A DNA stretch of 64,000 nt from Lepas anatifera (GCA_034440635.1 JAOTON010001907.1:434001-498000), one strand, 5' to 3'; shown: positions 24,086 to 34,794, counted from the first letter of the stretch. Translations and numbers: made by a program. The notes: a model not told the origin generated them from the sequence alone.

Positions 24086-24890
24086 TTAGGAAGAAAATGC
24101 AAATGACTGGGGACCAAAAACATTTTCGAATTCCCCAACTAGTTTCTGGAGGTGCTGAACATCCTTTACATCTAAAATGCAGTCATCCACATATCGGAGA
24201 TACCATGAAGGTGCTAGGTTCGGTTTGCTTAGAACTATGCCTTCAACATAGGCCATATAAAAGTTGGCGAACAATGGGCCCAATGGTGAACACATTGCCA
24301 CACCATCCTTTTGCACATAGAGTGCTCCATCAGGACCTCTAAACGGTGAATCGGTTGTGCACGCAGTTAAGAGTTTTTCAGTATCTTTTTAGACAGCGTT
24401 AAAGGATGAGGTCCGTTTTGTTTTTTCTCATAAACTTCTTCAATAATTTTATCTATAGTTTTTTTTTACTGGAACGCTAGTGAAAAGACTTTCAGCTTCA
24501 ATGGAAGCTAAGATACCATTTGGCTTCTTAGTGCGTAGTATATCTAGAAACTCGTCGACAGAATTGGTACAAAATTTAGATGGAACGTATGGTTTTAATA
24601 AATAATTTAGGCGTTTGGCTAGTTTGTAGGTGTAGTTTGTAGTTTGTAACACTTACTTGGGATATTATGGGTCGCAGTGGATTGTTTGTTTTATGAGTTT
24701 TTACCGTACCGTATATGTAGCCTGGAGAATATTCGCCTACAATCTTTACAAAATGTACACGGTCGTGGACGGCGTTAGCACTGTCAATAATTATAGTCAC
24801 TTTTGCCTTGAGAGTGCTAGTAGGGTCCCTAGTTATAGTTTTGAACTTACTGCGATCAGAAAGGATAGTGTTGAGTTTGCTTAGGTATAC
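24086..24890 (-). pseudogene. Penelope-like element reverse transcriptase, degraded
   Basis: Read on the minus strand, broken frames carry reverse transcriptase motifs in order: KLNTILSDRSKF near 24880, GYIYGTVKTHK then NNPLRPIISQ (about 24740-24660), TNYTYKLAKRLNYLLKPY (about 24650-24590), then after a frame change SPLGPLFANFYM and the catalytic RYVDD (about 24290-24190). The KTHK and PLGPLFAN blocks are typical of Penelope-like elements, which prime at chromosome ends or nicks and often carry a GIY-YIG endonuclease. The frame is interrupted several times and no endonuclease is visible, so the copy is dead. No long terminal repeat was found. Confidence 0.85.
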
Positions 24891-24914
24891 ATCATTGTCT
24901 AATATAACAAATAT

Positions 24915-24960
24915 TGAGATTTATATATATATATATATACAAAAGCATATAATATATAAT
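24915..24960. repeat. (TA)n microsatellite
   Basis: A TATATATATA run around 24922-24940 sits on the upstream side of the Penelope-like fragment. Confidence 0.7.
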
Positions 24961-25429
24961 GTTTGCCATATAGCTATTTTTATCATTTTAAGCTAGCTTG
25001 CTTAATATATTGAATCTTGGAATCACATTTCAGTCTGAAATATCATTCTAGATTTCAACACTGCCTACCTATCCGGTTTCATGGACAATGTCGGATGTAT
25101 GATTTTTTTTCTGAGTGCAATATATCTACCAGGTGGGGGCTACTTTTTGCCGTTACAAAGAATGCCCTCCTGACTTAAATCCGGGGTTTATTTTAAGGGT
25201 TGAGTGCTTTAAGAGTCCCATCGGAAAGAAGCGGACAATGATTTGCCAGAGGGAAATCACTGTCTGGAGAAGGACGGCTAAATAGTGGGACGCGATTCTC
25301 CAGCCAAAATGGACGGGCGGCCAACAGAAGGCTCGGAGAAAAACATGTTTTAGTCCCCCTCGTCCCCCAAGCTGTCGATCTCCTTTTTCCCCGGCTCATT
25401 TTTTTGTTTATAAGCAAAGCTTTGGTGCT

Positions 25430-25582
25430 TCAACTCTCAACTTCAAACAGAGCCAGTCAACTTCAGTAGCCACATTGGGCATTGGATAGCAAAACAAGCA
25501 TGTTGTGGCCATACGTTAGACTCGGCGACGGTTTTTTGTTGCTTATCGACTCTTGGGTCTACCCCCAGAACCTTCTGTTTAG
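25430..25582 (+). repeat. Dispersed repeat, copy also at 51545-51690
   Basis: CTTCAAACAGARCCA, then GGATAGCAAAAACAAGCAT (with one gap), then GGTTTTTTG and CTTGGG appear in the same order at 25440-25560 and 51550-51665. It directly abuts the TTAA left border of the element at 25587. A similar block (GCTTATCGACTTTGG) also follows that element at 27235-27290. Confidence 0.6.
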
Positions 25583-25586
25583 TTAA

Positions 25587-27201
25587 CCTGCGACACGGTG
25601 GGCCTCCGAGCCACCTTCGCCCTGGTGGGGGATGTTTGAACACCCCACTCGAACTCGGTCCCTATGCGGGAAAGCGAAAAAACGCGAGGGCTGGTGGATA
25701 GCTCATACAAATTCATGAAGAAACTATAAGAGTCATTTGTTTGCTCAGGTCAATATTGAGGTCATGACAGGTCAAACAAAGTGACATTTTGAGTAGACTT
25801 TTTTGGGCTTTAGGGTCAGACAGAGTTGAGTTAAAATCATTTTTAGGCACCATTCGCTTCCTCTCGTCACGGAAAATCGAATGATGTATAATATGACCAC
25901 ACTAGGTCAAAACAAAAACATTTCCTGACCTCAGGTTAGGTCAAGGTCAATTTTTGACCTAACTTAGTCAATATGCATATCAATCGAGTCACAATAACAA
26001 TCAGAACGCAATTATATCACAATAAAAGCTGCATCATCATTTCTTGCAAAGTTATTGACTTAACACGCGCCCCAGCGGGGCGCCACCTTCGCCCCACCGG
26101 GAGGGCCAACGATGACCCCCCTCTAACTCCGAAAGTATGAGAGTTAGCGCAAATCTGCAAAGTGCATTAGAAAGCTCACGTGAATTCATTAAGAAATTAC
26201 TTTGCAAGTTTAAGCACTTAGGTCAGTGGTTTGACCTCCAGAGGTCAAGTTAGGACACGATAGGCTATTTTCACTAAAATATGCAATGCTTAAGAAAACT
26301 GGCAAACCTGCCAGTATATAACTAATTATAAAATGTCGATTTTTTATGTGAACGTAATGACCTCCCACGTTTACCATATGCGAGGCAAGAAAGTGGCCTT
26401 GCCGTATATCAAAAGAAAGCCAGTGATGAGCCATACACGATTGCGTTTGATTCAGCGCTCTAGTTTAAATAGGTCAAAAGTTATTGCCAAAATAATTTCT
26501 TTGACCCCTGGTGACCTTGGATGGCCTCGGAGAGGTCTAATGGTAAATATGACCCCTGGGATCCGTGAAAGGGTGTCCAAGAACGTTTTTTTGAGCAAAC
26601 TGAGCATTTGCAATCGTTTTTGAGACTTTTAGATCATAAGACAGCTTTTCTCATCCTTTTTCGATGGGAGAGGGTCACCTCGTGACCTGACCTCAGGTCA
26701 CGAAATCGAAAAATCCCGGATATACACCTTGTAGACCCTGGCAGGGTCATGAAGAGTAGGAAGTATCAAATCGATCGACTGAGAAACGTAGCTCTTATAG
26801 ACCTCAAAAGTACAAGTGAGGTGGCCTTTGTTGACCTCGCCTGGTTACCTGACCTTGGGTGACTTGGGGTAAAAAATTTCAGGGATGGTGGGAAAATGAT
26901 GGGGGAGAGATAAAGCCCTCAACCGCGGTGCTGCGCCTCGTCGTTTTTCTGTGTTTTTGCTATTAGATTTACCAATTTCTTAATTATGGCACCTTAAACA
27001 TTTTTGGAGGATATCTGGGTCACTTGACCTGCACTGGTGACCTGATCTGAGATAACTCAACCTTAAAATTTTGGGTGAAGTTGCGAAATTGATCAAGGAT
27101 AAGGTGTGCCAAGTACGGTGGCGCTTTGCGCCGGCGTTTTTATTGTAACGCCGGAAAAGCCCGAGGGGTGTGTTCAATCCCCCCTCCCACCGGGGCGAGG
27201 G
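25587..27201 (+). mobile_element. TTAA-bounded AGGTCA-rich element F, split by a nested element
   Basis: Bounded by TTAA at 25583-25586 and 27202-27205. The ends CCTGCGACACGGTGGG and, reversed, CCCTCGCCCCGGTGGG are imperfect inverted repeats. The left part (to about 26060) aligns with 19690-20150 of copy C, and the right part (from about 26965) aligns with 20270-20485. The material between them, 26064-26952, belongs to a different subfamily, so F is an older insertion interrupted by a younger one. No transposase. Confidence 0.6.
26064..26952 (+). mobile_element. TTAA-type AGGTCA-rich element D, nested, right end truncated
   Basis: Starts after TTAA (26060-26063) with CACGCGCCCCAGCGGGG. It aligns in reverse orientation with 29893-30866 from end to end, including the CGCGGTGCTGCGCCTCGTCG block. 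It lacks the last 50 or so bases and terminal repeat that the other copy has, so the right end is lost. Dense AGGTCA/TGACCT clusters (for example TGACCTGACCTCAGGTCACG near 26683) continue through it. Confidence 0.65.
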
Positions 27202-27329
27202 TTAACTTGTGGCATATTCTCACCGCGTGACACCATTTTTTGCTTATCGACTTTGGCTTTACTCTAATTCTACGGCTAGATCCGCCTCTGGTTTTATGAG
27301 AATGTCGGTATTGGGCCAGAATCCCTGGA

Positions 27330-27790
27330 TCCGCCAGTAGCTCCCTATCCCTCCACAGCTTCAGCATCGGCTCCCGCTGTCATTGGCGACGGGTCGACCA
27401 GCTCACAGTCACCGTCAGACCTCTGCCGACCACAGACCACCCCTGTGCCGAGTCTTGGCTGCCCAGGACCCCCCCCATCCCCTGCCAGGCACTGGAAGGG
27501 TCATTGCTCGAACATTCCAGCCGACCTAATTACGCAGCGGCGGTGGAGCGTGGTGCCCCCCTCCCCTCCCTCCCCCCACCGTGACCCAGCCGGGCGCCAG
27601 ACGACGATATACAGACCAGACTCTCCGGGGTTCACTCCGAGTCCGACTGAGAACCCTTCAACTAGACGACAGGCAACGACTGCCTGTTCTCTGATGAAGG
27701 ATCTGTCACAGAGAAATCCCAGGAGGAAGGGAGCTTTCCGGGAGTTGCAAAAGATGCAATCAAAGGTGCTGACACCGAATATCGATTGGT
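27330..27790 (+). other. GC-rich segment, possible exon, unproven
   Basis: A good acceptor (CCCTATCCCTCCACAG, AG at 27357-27358) opens a Pro/Ser-rich frame that runs to TGA at about 27790 and ends ...KVLTPNIDW. The opposite strand is also open over much of the region. No domain was recognised. It could be a coding exon or simply C-rich repeat DNA. Confidence 0.25.
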
Positions 27791-27799
27791 GAAGCCTGA

Positions 27800-28392
27800 C
27801 CAAAGCAAGGTAATTAACGGCTGGAAGGGGTGGGAGGCAAGCCTGAAATTCCCCACTGGTTCACTAGCTGGGGGATGCGTCTCCCCGCTCTCGACGCTTG
27901 TAACAACGACACCGTTTTGATACATTATAAGCATAAACAATGTCTGGTTTAATCTGTTGAGATGACCCAGACATGTTGCATTATTCAAACCGTAAATATT
28001 CCGCATGCGTTGCACGTTTCACATCATGACCTTTTTCGGCTGATTCGCAGGGGGTTTGCAGACAACGTTAATATCTATTTATGAAATAAATATTTAGATA
28101 TGTCCAAATAAATAATTTGTGTGTTTGGGTGTAGTTCAAATGAAAACACGGATTGTTAGGACGTGAATTCTGCAATTTGATTCATTCTTCGTGGGTTTTT
28201 GTTTGGTGACCCATCTGCAAAAAGTGGCCCGTTATGGTCAAGCAAACCCGCGCAGCCCACCCACAGGGAGGACTGTAGCTTAAAATTCATACAGGATTGC
28301 CAAACGTCAATCGAACCGTCACTAAAATTGAGATTGCATGCTACAGCGGCAAGGAGCAATATTATAAGACAATGATATTTGGCCTGGGCTAT
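27800..28392. other. No gene recognised
   Basis: Contains no splice-bounded frame that looks coding. It ends at the target duplication of the hAT-like element that follows. Confidence 0.5.
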
Positions 28393-28400
28393 GTCGGAAT
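28393..28400. other. Left target-site duplication of hAT-like element
   Basis: GTCGGAAT; the partner ATCGGAAT lies at 31122-31129. Seven of eight bases match. Confidence 0.8.
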
Positions 28401-31121
28401 CAGAGTTGTACGTTTCAAAACTTCTTGAGTCGATTCAACTCAACTCATGTGCTGAGAGTGGTCGACTCAACTCTGACTCAACTCATTGTCAAGAGTTCAG
28501 TGAGCCGACTCAACTCCGACTCAAGGTTAAATTCTTCCGACTCAACTCCGACTCAACTCACGACTCAACTCAACTCAAACTTCGACTCGGTTTCAAAATA
28601 GATAAATACATTATTCATAATATAAATAGATAATAATAAACAATGAATAAACCAATAAACCGCTAAAAAACAAGTTGTGCACAAAGTCATAGGGAAATAA
28701 TACAACACAAAGTCATAGCTGTACACAAACAAAGGGAAATAATTGCACCTCCATACTATCAGAAAAGGTCCAAAATAAAAAACATGATCTAACCTGTATT
28801 TTCGAGAATGATAAGGGTATTGCTTTTTGTTTCTGTTAAAAAAACGATGCTAGATAATTTTTAAATGAAACATTCCTATGCCATGAGCTGAACCAAAATT
28901 TAAGCTTTAAAAACAAGAGTACATGCCTAGTTGCAATTGGAAATTACAAAAACTACAGCAAAACCTAGGAAATAGAATACCGTATCAATATATGACATAG
29001 GACAATAGAAATGGAAATTTTATCATTACGTTGCATTTAATACAGTCATATTTTTAAACCTAATACAATTTTCAGCTTGAAAACCACCAATACAGCACGC
29101 ACCTATAACACTTCAAAATGGGAGCACAGTTTGATAGAAACTTGCCAATATAGTATAGGGCTTCCCAGATAAAATACGGACGACGATCAGACAAAAGCAG
29201 TTGTAAGACATAATTCTTCTGATTCGTGCGACCATGGTATTTCAATATTTTGTCAAATCACACTTCAAACTTGTCTATGCTAACAGTAAGAACTGCTTTT
29301 AATAGGCAAAATTAACGCAGCAACTGCAGACGGCGCATTTATGACTGAAGAAACAATATCAAATGTAGTTCAGAAATATTCACATCACTTTATGAATTAT
29401 CACGTGGCTTCTACAATGTTTTGCTCTGAAGCTACTTTAGCTTGAGCTTATCCTTGACTAAAGTTGTTCTTCAAAGACAGCAATGGCGCACTCTTGCCTG
29501 TGCTTTATTAGAGTGGTGGGACGTTTGAGTGTCTCTACTAACCGTGAGTGGTGGTTGAAGAAGAAGCAATGCTGGACATTGATGATGAGGAGTGTTTGAG
29601 ATATTTGAAGTGCATTTTGCAATCCGTTCCGCCCCTTAAAATGTTTAAGGCAAGGCCAGAGATAGGAGCCTGTTTAATTTTTTTCGAGTACATGTATTAT
29701 TTGTGCTTAGGGATTTCTTCAGACCGGATGGGCCTTTAAAATAAGTAATTGAACCGTATAATTAATTTGATATATTGAAAAAATTAAACTTTCATTGAAA
29801 CAATTGAAACACTGAAGGAAAAGGTATTCAAAGAAGGTTAACGCTCGCCCTACGGGGGTCATCGATGCCCCCCTAAGGTTTTTCCAGGATAGCAGAACAA
29901 CGACGAGGCGCAGCACCGCGGTTGAGGGCTCTATCCCACCATTTTCCCATCATCCCAGAAATTGTTTACCCCGGGTCACCCAAGGTCAGGTCGCTAGGCG
30001 AGGTCAACCAAGGTCACCTCACTTCAACTTTTGAGCTCTATAAGAGCTACATTTCGAAGTTAATTGATTTGAAACGTCCTACACTTCATGACCCCTCCAG
30101 GGTCTACAAGGTGTATATCCGGGATTTTTCGATTTCGTGACCTGAGATCAGGTCACGAGGTGACCCCTCCCATTGCAAAAGCATGGGGAAAGCTGCCTTA
30201 TGATCTAAAAGTCACAAAAACGATTACAAATGCTCGGCTTGCTTAGAAAAGCATTCTTGGACACCCTTTCACGGATCCCCGGGGGCCATATTTTCCATTT
30301 GACCTCTCCGAGGTCATCCAAGGTCACCAGGGGTCAAAAACAGTAATTTGACAATGACTTTTGACCTAAAAAGCTAGAGCGCTGAATCAAACACCATCGT
30401 GTATGTCTCGTCACTGGCTTTCATTTGATATACGGCAAGGCCACTCTGACCTTTCGTGACCTCAGGTCATATGAGGTCACGAGGGGACCTCTGGAGGTCA
30501 AACCTACTAAAGGGAAATCATTACGTTCCACATAGCGGAAAAGATCTGGCATTTTCCTCCTATCCAATGTATTTTACCAGATCTCAATAGCTCTAATGGC
30601 ATAAGAGTTATGCCCAGTTTGCTGAATCATTGCATATTTGAGTGAAAATAGCCGATCTGGAACCTAACTTGACCTCTGGAGGTCAAACCATTCACCTGAG
30701 CGCTTAAATATGTAAAATAATTTTTACTCTATTCACGCGAGTTTTCTAATGCACTTCGCAGATTTGCGATATTCCCCATATTTTCGGAGTGAGAGAGGGG
30801 CCATCGATGGCCCCGGTGGGGCGAAGGTGGCGCCAGACCCCCGCGGGGGCCCCGATGGGGCGCGGGTTAAAGGTTTGGAAAAAGTAGGCAAATTCAAACT
30901 TATTCAACATATTCACCTACATACTGTGTCAAATTTTTTCGTCAAGTCATTTGACTAGCTGTCTTCACAACTCAACTCAACTCATTCACGTGGTGTGAAC
31001 CGACTCAACTCAACTGAACTCACCTGTCTAATTTTTTCGACTCAACTCAACTCAACTCAGAGTCGAACGTGTCGGAATTTGAGTTAAACTCTAACTCCGA
31101 CTCGCGAGTCGCACAACTCTG
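28401..31121. mobile_element. hAT-like non-autonomous element, 2.7 kb, with ACTCAACTC arrays and nested element
   Basis: Terminal inverted repeats CAGAGTTGTACG (28401-28412) and CGCACAACTCTG (31110-31121) are flanked by the 8-bp duplication GTCGGAAT/ATCGGAAT. Just inside each end is a subterminal array of ACTCAACTC/GACTCAACTCC units (28425-28595 and 30965-31105). Such arrays are typical of transposase-binding regions. The centre (28600-29837) is AT-rich with no transposase, and a TTAA element at 29842-30866 is inserted in it. Removing that insertion leaves about 1.7 kb. Confidence 0.8.
29842..30866 (-). mobile_element. TTAA-bounded AGGTCA-rich TIR element, copy E
   Basis: Clean TTAA at both borders (29838-29841 and 30867-30870). 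The left end is CGCTCGCCCTACGGGGG and the right end, reversed, is CCCGCGCCCCATCGGGG. From 29893 on it is an inverted copy of 26064-26952, sharing the AGGTCA clusters, for example TGACCTCAGGTCATATGAGG near 30457. It sits inside the 28401-31121 hAT-like element and is therefore younger than it. No open frame of note. At 1,025 bp it is the most complete copy in the window. Confidence 0.75.
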
Positions 31122-31129
31122 ATCGGAAT
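31122..31129. other. Right target-site duplication of hAT-like element
   Basis: ATCGGAAT, the partner of GTCGGAAT at 28393-28400. Confidence 0.8.
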
Positions 31130-31634
31130 ATACAATCCACATCTGCATTGAAGTCTCCATGTTGGGTTCATTGAGTTAGCCCAAATACTACATAATCATA
31201 TTAGTCACTCGAATTGTCCCGATTGAAGCCGTTACCACACAAAAGTGTACCGCCCTTTTCCTCTCATTTCAAACCTCTCCAATGAATAGCACTGCCGAGG
31301 TACCCAAATGCATGGGCAGGTCCAGACTTCAAGGGTTTCTGTTCATAATGCCGACAGTATCACCATCCCCATCAACCCTCGGCACCCCCTTAAATGATTT
31401 TGATTTGAGCTTTAGGGCACGCCAACCCGGAAGTCATATAGCGTCCCCTTCATTCATAATGTCCATTCTGTAGTAAAATTACCTTGTATATAAAAGCAAA
31501 AATATCAGCCATTCGGATTCTAGTCGTTCGCATATCAGCTTTCACCATCACATTTGGAGTTTAAGACAGGTACACGGCACCCATCCCAACGGATCAGAAC
31601 GGTCACAGCACCACGTGAAAAGTCGATGGCGCTC

Positions 31635-31765
31635 CCTGAAATGTCGCTTCCCACCTCTCCTGACCAGGGTGCGAGTATCAGCGCTCCCAAAATAGAAGCT
31701 GGCGCCCAAATGATATATTTTTCGTAGATCCCCCTCCCCCGGTCGGCAATCCTGGATCCTCCTCT
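31635..31765 (-). repeat. Interspersed repeat family M (- copy)
   Basis: CCCTGAAATGTCGCTTCCCA at the left and CCGGTCGGCAATCCTGGATC at the right match 45533-45695 in the same orientation and 18957-19213 in reverse. Confidence 0.6.
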
Positions 31766-31879
31766 GCCCAAATACGGTGCCGGTCGAAAACTGACGCTGT
31801 CCGTTCCCTGTCAACCAGTAAACTCACACCTTCAGGGCAGAGAGTGAGACGATACCTGTCGGGTTGAGGTATGCTGTCG

Positions 31880-32230
31880 ACACCCACCCACCACCATGGC
31901 AACCCACTTCAACCGGCGCCGGAGGTCTGCGGTGAGCCGACCGTGCAGCCTCCGCTGACGTCAGTGTAACAGAGACGCGCCACGTGCCGACGGCTACACG
32001 GCGACATGGCCCAGACCTGCTGGGCCGACTGAGGGGTGCCTCCCGGGGGCCGGGGGGGGCGGGACGGCCCGGGGGCACCGGGGAGACCACGGCCGGATGG
32101 GGTTGCAAGGAACGGCCGCGCCCTGTTACTGTAGCAACTTCAGCGTGCAAAGTGGCGCCGCTGACGGCAGATAAACCAACCGCGGGATATTTCGGCTCGC
32201 GAGCTCTCTCACACCACTTATAAGGAGTGA
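31880..32230. promoter_or_regulatory. CpG-rich candidate promoter with X-box-like site and TATA-like end
   Basis: Strong GC enrichment against AT-rich flanks. GTTACTGTAGCAAC near 32126 is a close match to the RFX X-box palindrome. CTTATAAGG near 32217 could be a TATA box. No adjacent first exon was recognised in either direction. The 162-codon frame on the minus strand across the region looks compositional. Confidence 0.35.
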
Positions 32231-32658
32231 CCGGACAATTGTAAATTAACTGTAACCACCTCCAATTGATGAACAATGAAAAAGTGCTCAAGCTCGCTGT
32301 ATTGTTCCACATTTTGGGCGATAACAGGGGTGAACCAACGTCAGGTTAGATCACTGACATCGGGGAATATGCAAACCTGCGAACACACATGGAAACACAA
32401 AATCGATCATAGAGTATCCCAGCCCGAACACAAAAAGTGATGCACAAACGTCGATATTTTCTAACGGTTGATATCAATGCTAAAGACAACTGGTGGCATC
32501 GTGAGCCGCTGATTCATTCAATACGGAAGAGTTCAACCCCGAGCAGTGAAGGCTGGTCAAATAAATCCGAGCCAACCAAGCCAAATATAACACTAAGCAA
32601 GAACGACCGAATAGGGAAACAAACAACCAACAGAAAACCAAAACTTTTTCAATATTGC

Positions 32659-32714
32659 GCTTCTTTTCAAAAGCATGCTTCTTTTCAAAAAGCATGCTTC
32701 TTTTCAAAGAGTAC
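32659..32714. repeat. Short tandem repeat, three ~19-bp units
   Basis: GCTTCTTTTCAAAAGCAT (32659), GCTTCTTTTCAAAAAGCAT (32677) and GCTTCTTTTCAAAGAGTAC (32696) lie head to tail. Confidence 0.85.
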
Positions 32715-32719
32715 GGGTG

Positions 32720-34086
32720 GGAAGATCATAACTTTTTTCTTATCAGCATGTACGTAATCTCCTCAAATCGACGCGCGACATCCCGATACAATCTAACCGC
32801 ATACAAAATTGATAGCGAGGAAATCCATATAAAGAACTCACGGGCCTGTAACAGCCCAGTATCTCGCGCTAGACAGGAATATATGGGGCATAGATTTAAT
32901 CAGCGATTGAATATTTGTTAATGATTACGAAAAAAACTAAACAAATTCCACGCAAGCCGCGCATTTATACTGCCTAAATGTACAGCCCCACTAGATGGAA
33001 TATGGTGATGGAGTGTACGCCTAATGACTGAATATCTATGATCACCACTTAAACCACTTAAAACACTGAACACACAGTCACTCCTACCGCTGCAGGCAGG
33101 AGCTGGGTCCCCGCACCAGTCTAGCACTTCTCCACGGACTGAGCCCGTCACCACCTGGCGGACTACGATGACACTCAATTCCTTGACAAAGAATGCGTGA
33201 TCTTAATAAATTCCAGCCTCATTCGCACAGGAAGCAGGCTGCTTCGTCCAAATGAGATGCGTTCAATCTGACTACCTGTGGCTTAACATCTAATCGGGCT
33301 AGGTCAGGTCAGCGAGTTACGAGGCCATTCCTAAGCCCATGCGCAACAATCTGTTATCATTTAATTCAAATACAAAAGCACTGCGGCACTATTTTCTACT
33401 TTATCGTTTTTCTTCTTTTAGCTCAGTGCCTTCGAACTTTCTATGCGATTAAAAAAAGCAGGACACTAGTGGTATTCTCTACACTGTCCACAGACAGCCT
33501 GGCCTGGGGGAGGGGGGAGGGGGTAGAGAAACTTCACATGCGTCGGAACAAACTGCAGAGGCGGGATCGATGAGACACCCAGGCGTCGAAAAGAACGGAA
33601 AGAGCCCGAGCCGAACCGGCTAAACGACATGCAGAACACAATCCAGGGAAGCAGCACATATTTTGTTGTTGTTTGTTTGTTGCAAAATGCCACTTAAATC
33701 TCAGCTTCGCAAGGCAACACTATTTTCTACTGCCAGGGGATGAGTGTCCCCGACAATTGACCAGTACTGTTGAAACTCGTAACCCCGTCATTCGATGGCA
33801 TGAACATCACTATTTCCTCCACACGCGCGAATCCGCTATCGCACCTTCCAACGTGCCGCCCCCGGGCATCCAGGCAGCCACAGCAGCCAATGCCCAGGGC
33901 CGTCCAACCAAATCCGTCAGACTTTTCCAGCACGGAATCTTGCGAAGCCTCCGATCCAGCACTGTTAACACATTTTAATTTCAATTCACTAGAAGGCGCA
34001 TTCGCAGTTGCTAGTAGCAGAACGACTTTCGACATCCCAGCCATGCCCACTAGCGCCATCCGTCGGCGGGCGGCGGAGTTTCAGCT
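32720..34086. other. No other gene; probable 3' flank or 3' UTR of TMEM33
   Basis: The part adjoining 34087 is downstream of the TMEM33 stop codon on the minus strand and probably includes its 3' untranslated region. Frames on both strands at 33670-34060 have no recognisable product. No clear AATAAA was located on the minus strand. Confidence 0.4.
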
Positions 34087-34309
34087 TCAGGGAGCGGCCG
34101 CCACCTGCGGACTGAGCCGCAGGCAGAGGTTGACGCCGCTCTTGATGAGGCTGGAGAGGAAGGCGGGACAGCTGGGACTGGCCGCCTGCTGCTCGGCGGT
34201 GCGGCGCAGCTCGTGGAACATGGTGCGGCTGTACGGGTTGCGGTGTGACGAGTACCGCAGCGAGAGGAAGCGGTAGTACATGAACGGCGTCAACAGGCTG
34301 CCGCGGCCG
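34087..34309 (-). CDS. TMEM33: TMEM33 / Kr-h2, terminal coding exon
   Basis: On the minus strand, after an acceptor (CGACAG), 222 nt plus one completing base encode GRGSLLTPFMYYRFLSLRYS, then SHRNPYSRTMFHELR..., ending LRLSPQVAAAP and TGA. This matches the C-terminal third of TMEM33, an ER membrane protein of the Pom33 family that shapes reticular ER and binds reticulons. The block with LLTPFMYYRF and RNPYSRTMF is the most conserved part of the family. The codon split AG|C joins it in phase to the exon at 34772-34905. Confidence 0.9.
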
Positions 34310-34521
34310 CTGTCGGAGGTAGGATGTGCGAGTCAAACATCTGACAGAGCAGCGATGATTTTTGGAGTTTCAGGGTACATCATCGGCTGAAGGCATACGA
34401 TATGCGCGTGCTGGTGCCCAGCGGTGAACAGATTACATCTGCTTCTGGGCTGTCATGATCAGTTAAGAATGTTTACCGTGGACGGTCTGGTATACTTGAT
34501 TTTGACTGCAGGCTCTCACGC

Positions 34522-34794
34522 GAAGAGCATGAGGACGGTGTACGCTCCATAACATCGCCTGATATTGACTGCACGCTCTCCCCTGAAGAGCATGAGGACG
34601 GTGTACGTTCCATAACATCACCTGATATTGACTGAACGCTCTCACCTGAAGAGCATGAGGACGGTGTACGTTCCATAACATCACCTGATATTGACTGCAC
34701 GCTCTCACCTGAAGAGCATGAGGACGGTGTACGTTCCATAACATCACCTGATATTGACTGCACGCTCTCACCTGAAGAGCATGAGGACGGTGTA
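34522..34794 (-). repeat. 63-bp minisatellite that duplicates a TMEM33 exon end and its splice donor
   Basis: Five copies of a 63-bp unit begin at 34522, 34585, 34648, 34711 and 34774 (the last is partial). On the minus strand each unit carries about 23 nt identical or nearly identical to the end of the TMEM33 exon (CTCATGCTCTTCAG) followed by intron sequence GTGAGAG. The true donor is at 34772/34771. Exact CAG|GTGAGAG copies follow at 34709 and 34646. The next copy reads CAG|GGGAGAG (GT lost) and the last reads CGC|GTGAGAG. The array is also open in two non-TMEM33 frames because 63 is a multiple of three. Confidence 0.95.

Noticed and set aside
31824..32312. 162-codon minus-strand frame
   Set aside because: Lies on a CpG-rich block and has the Pro/Arg-rich composition expected from GC content; no domain and no splice support.
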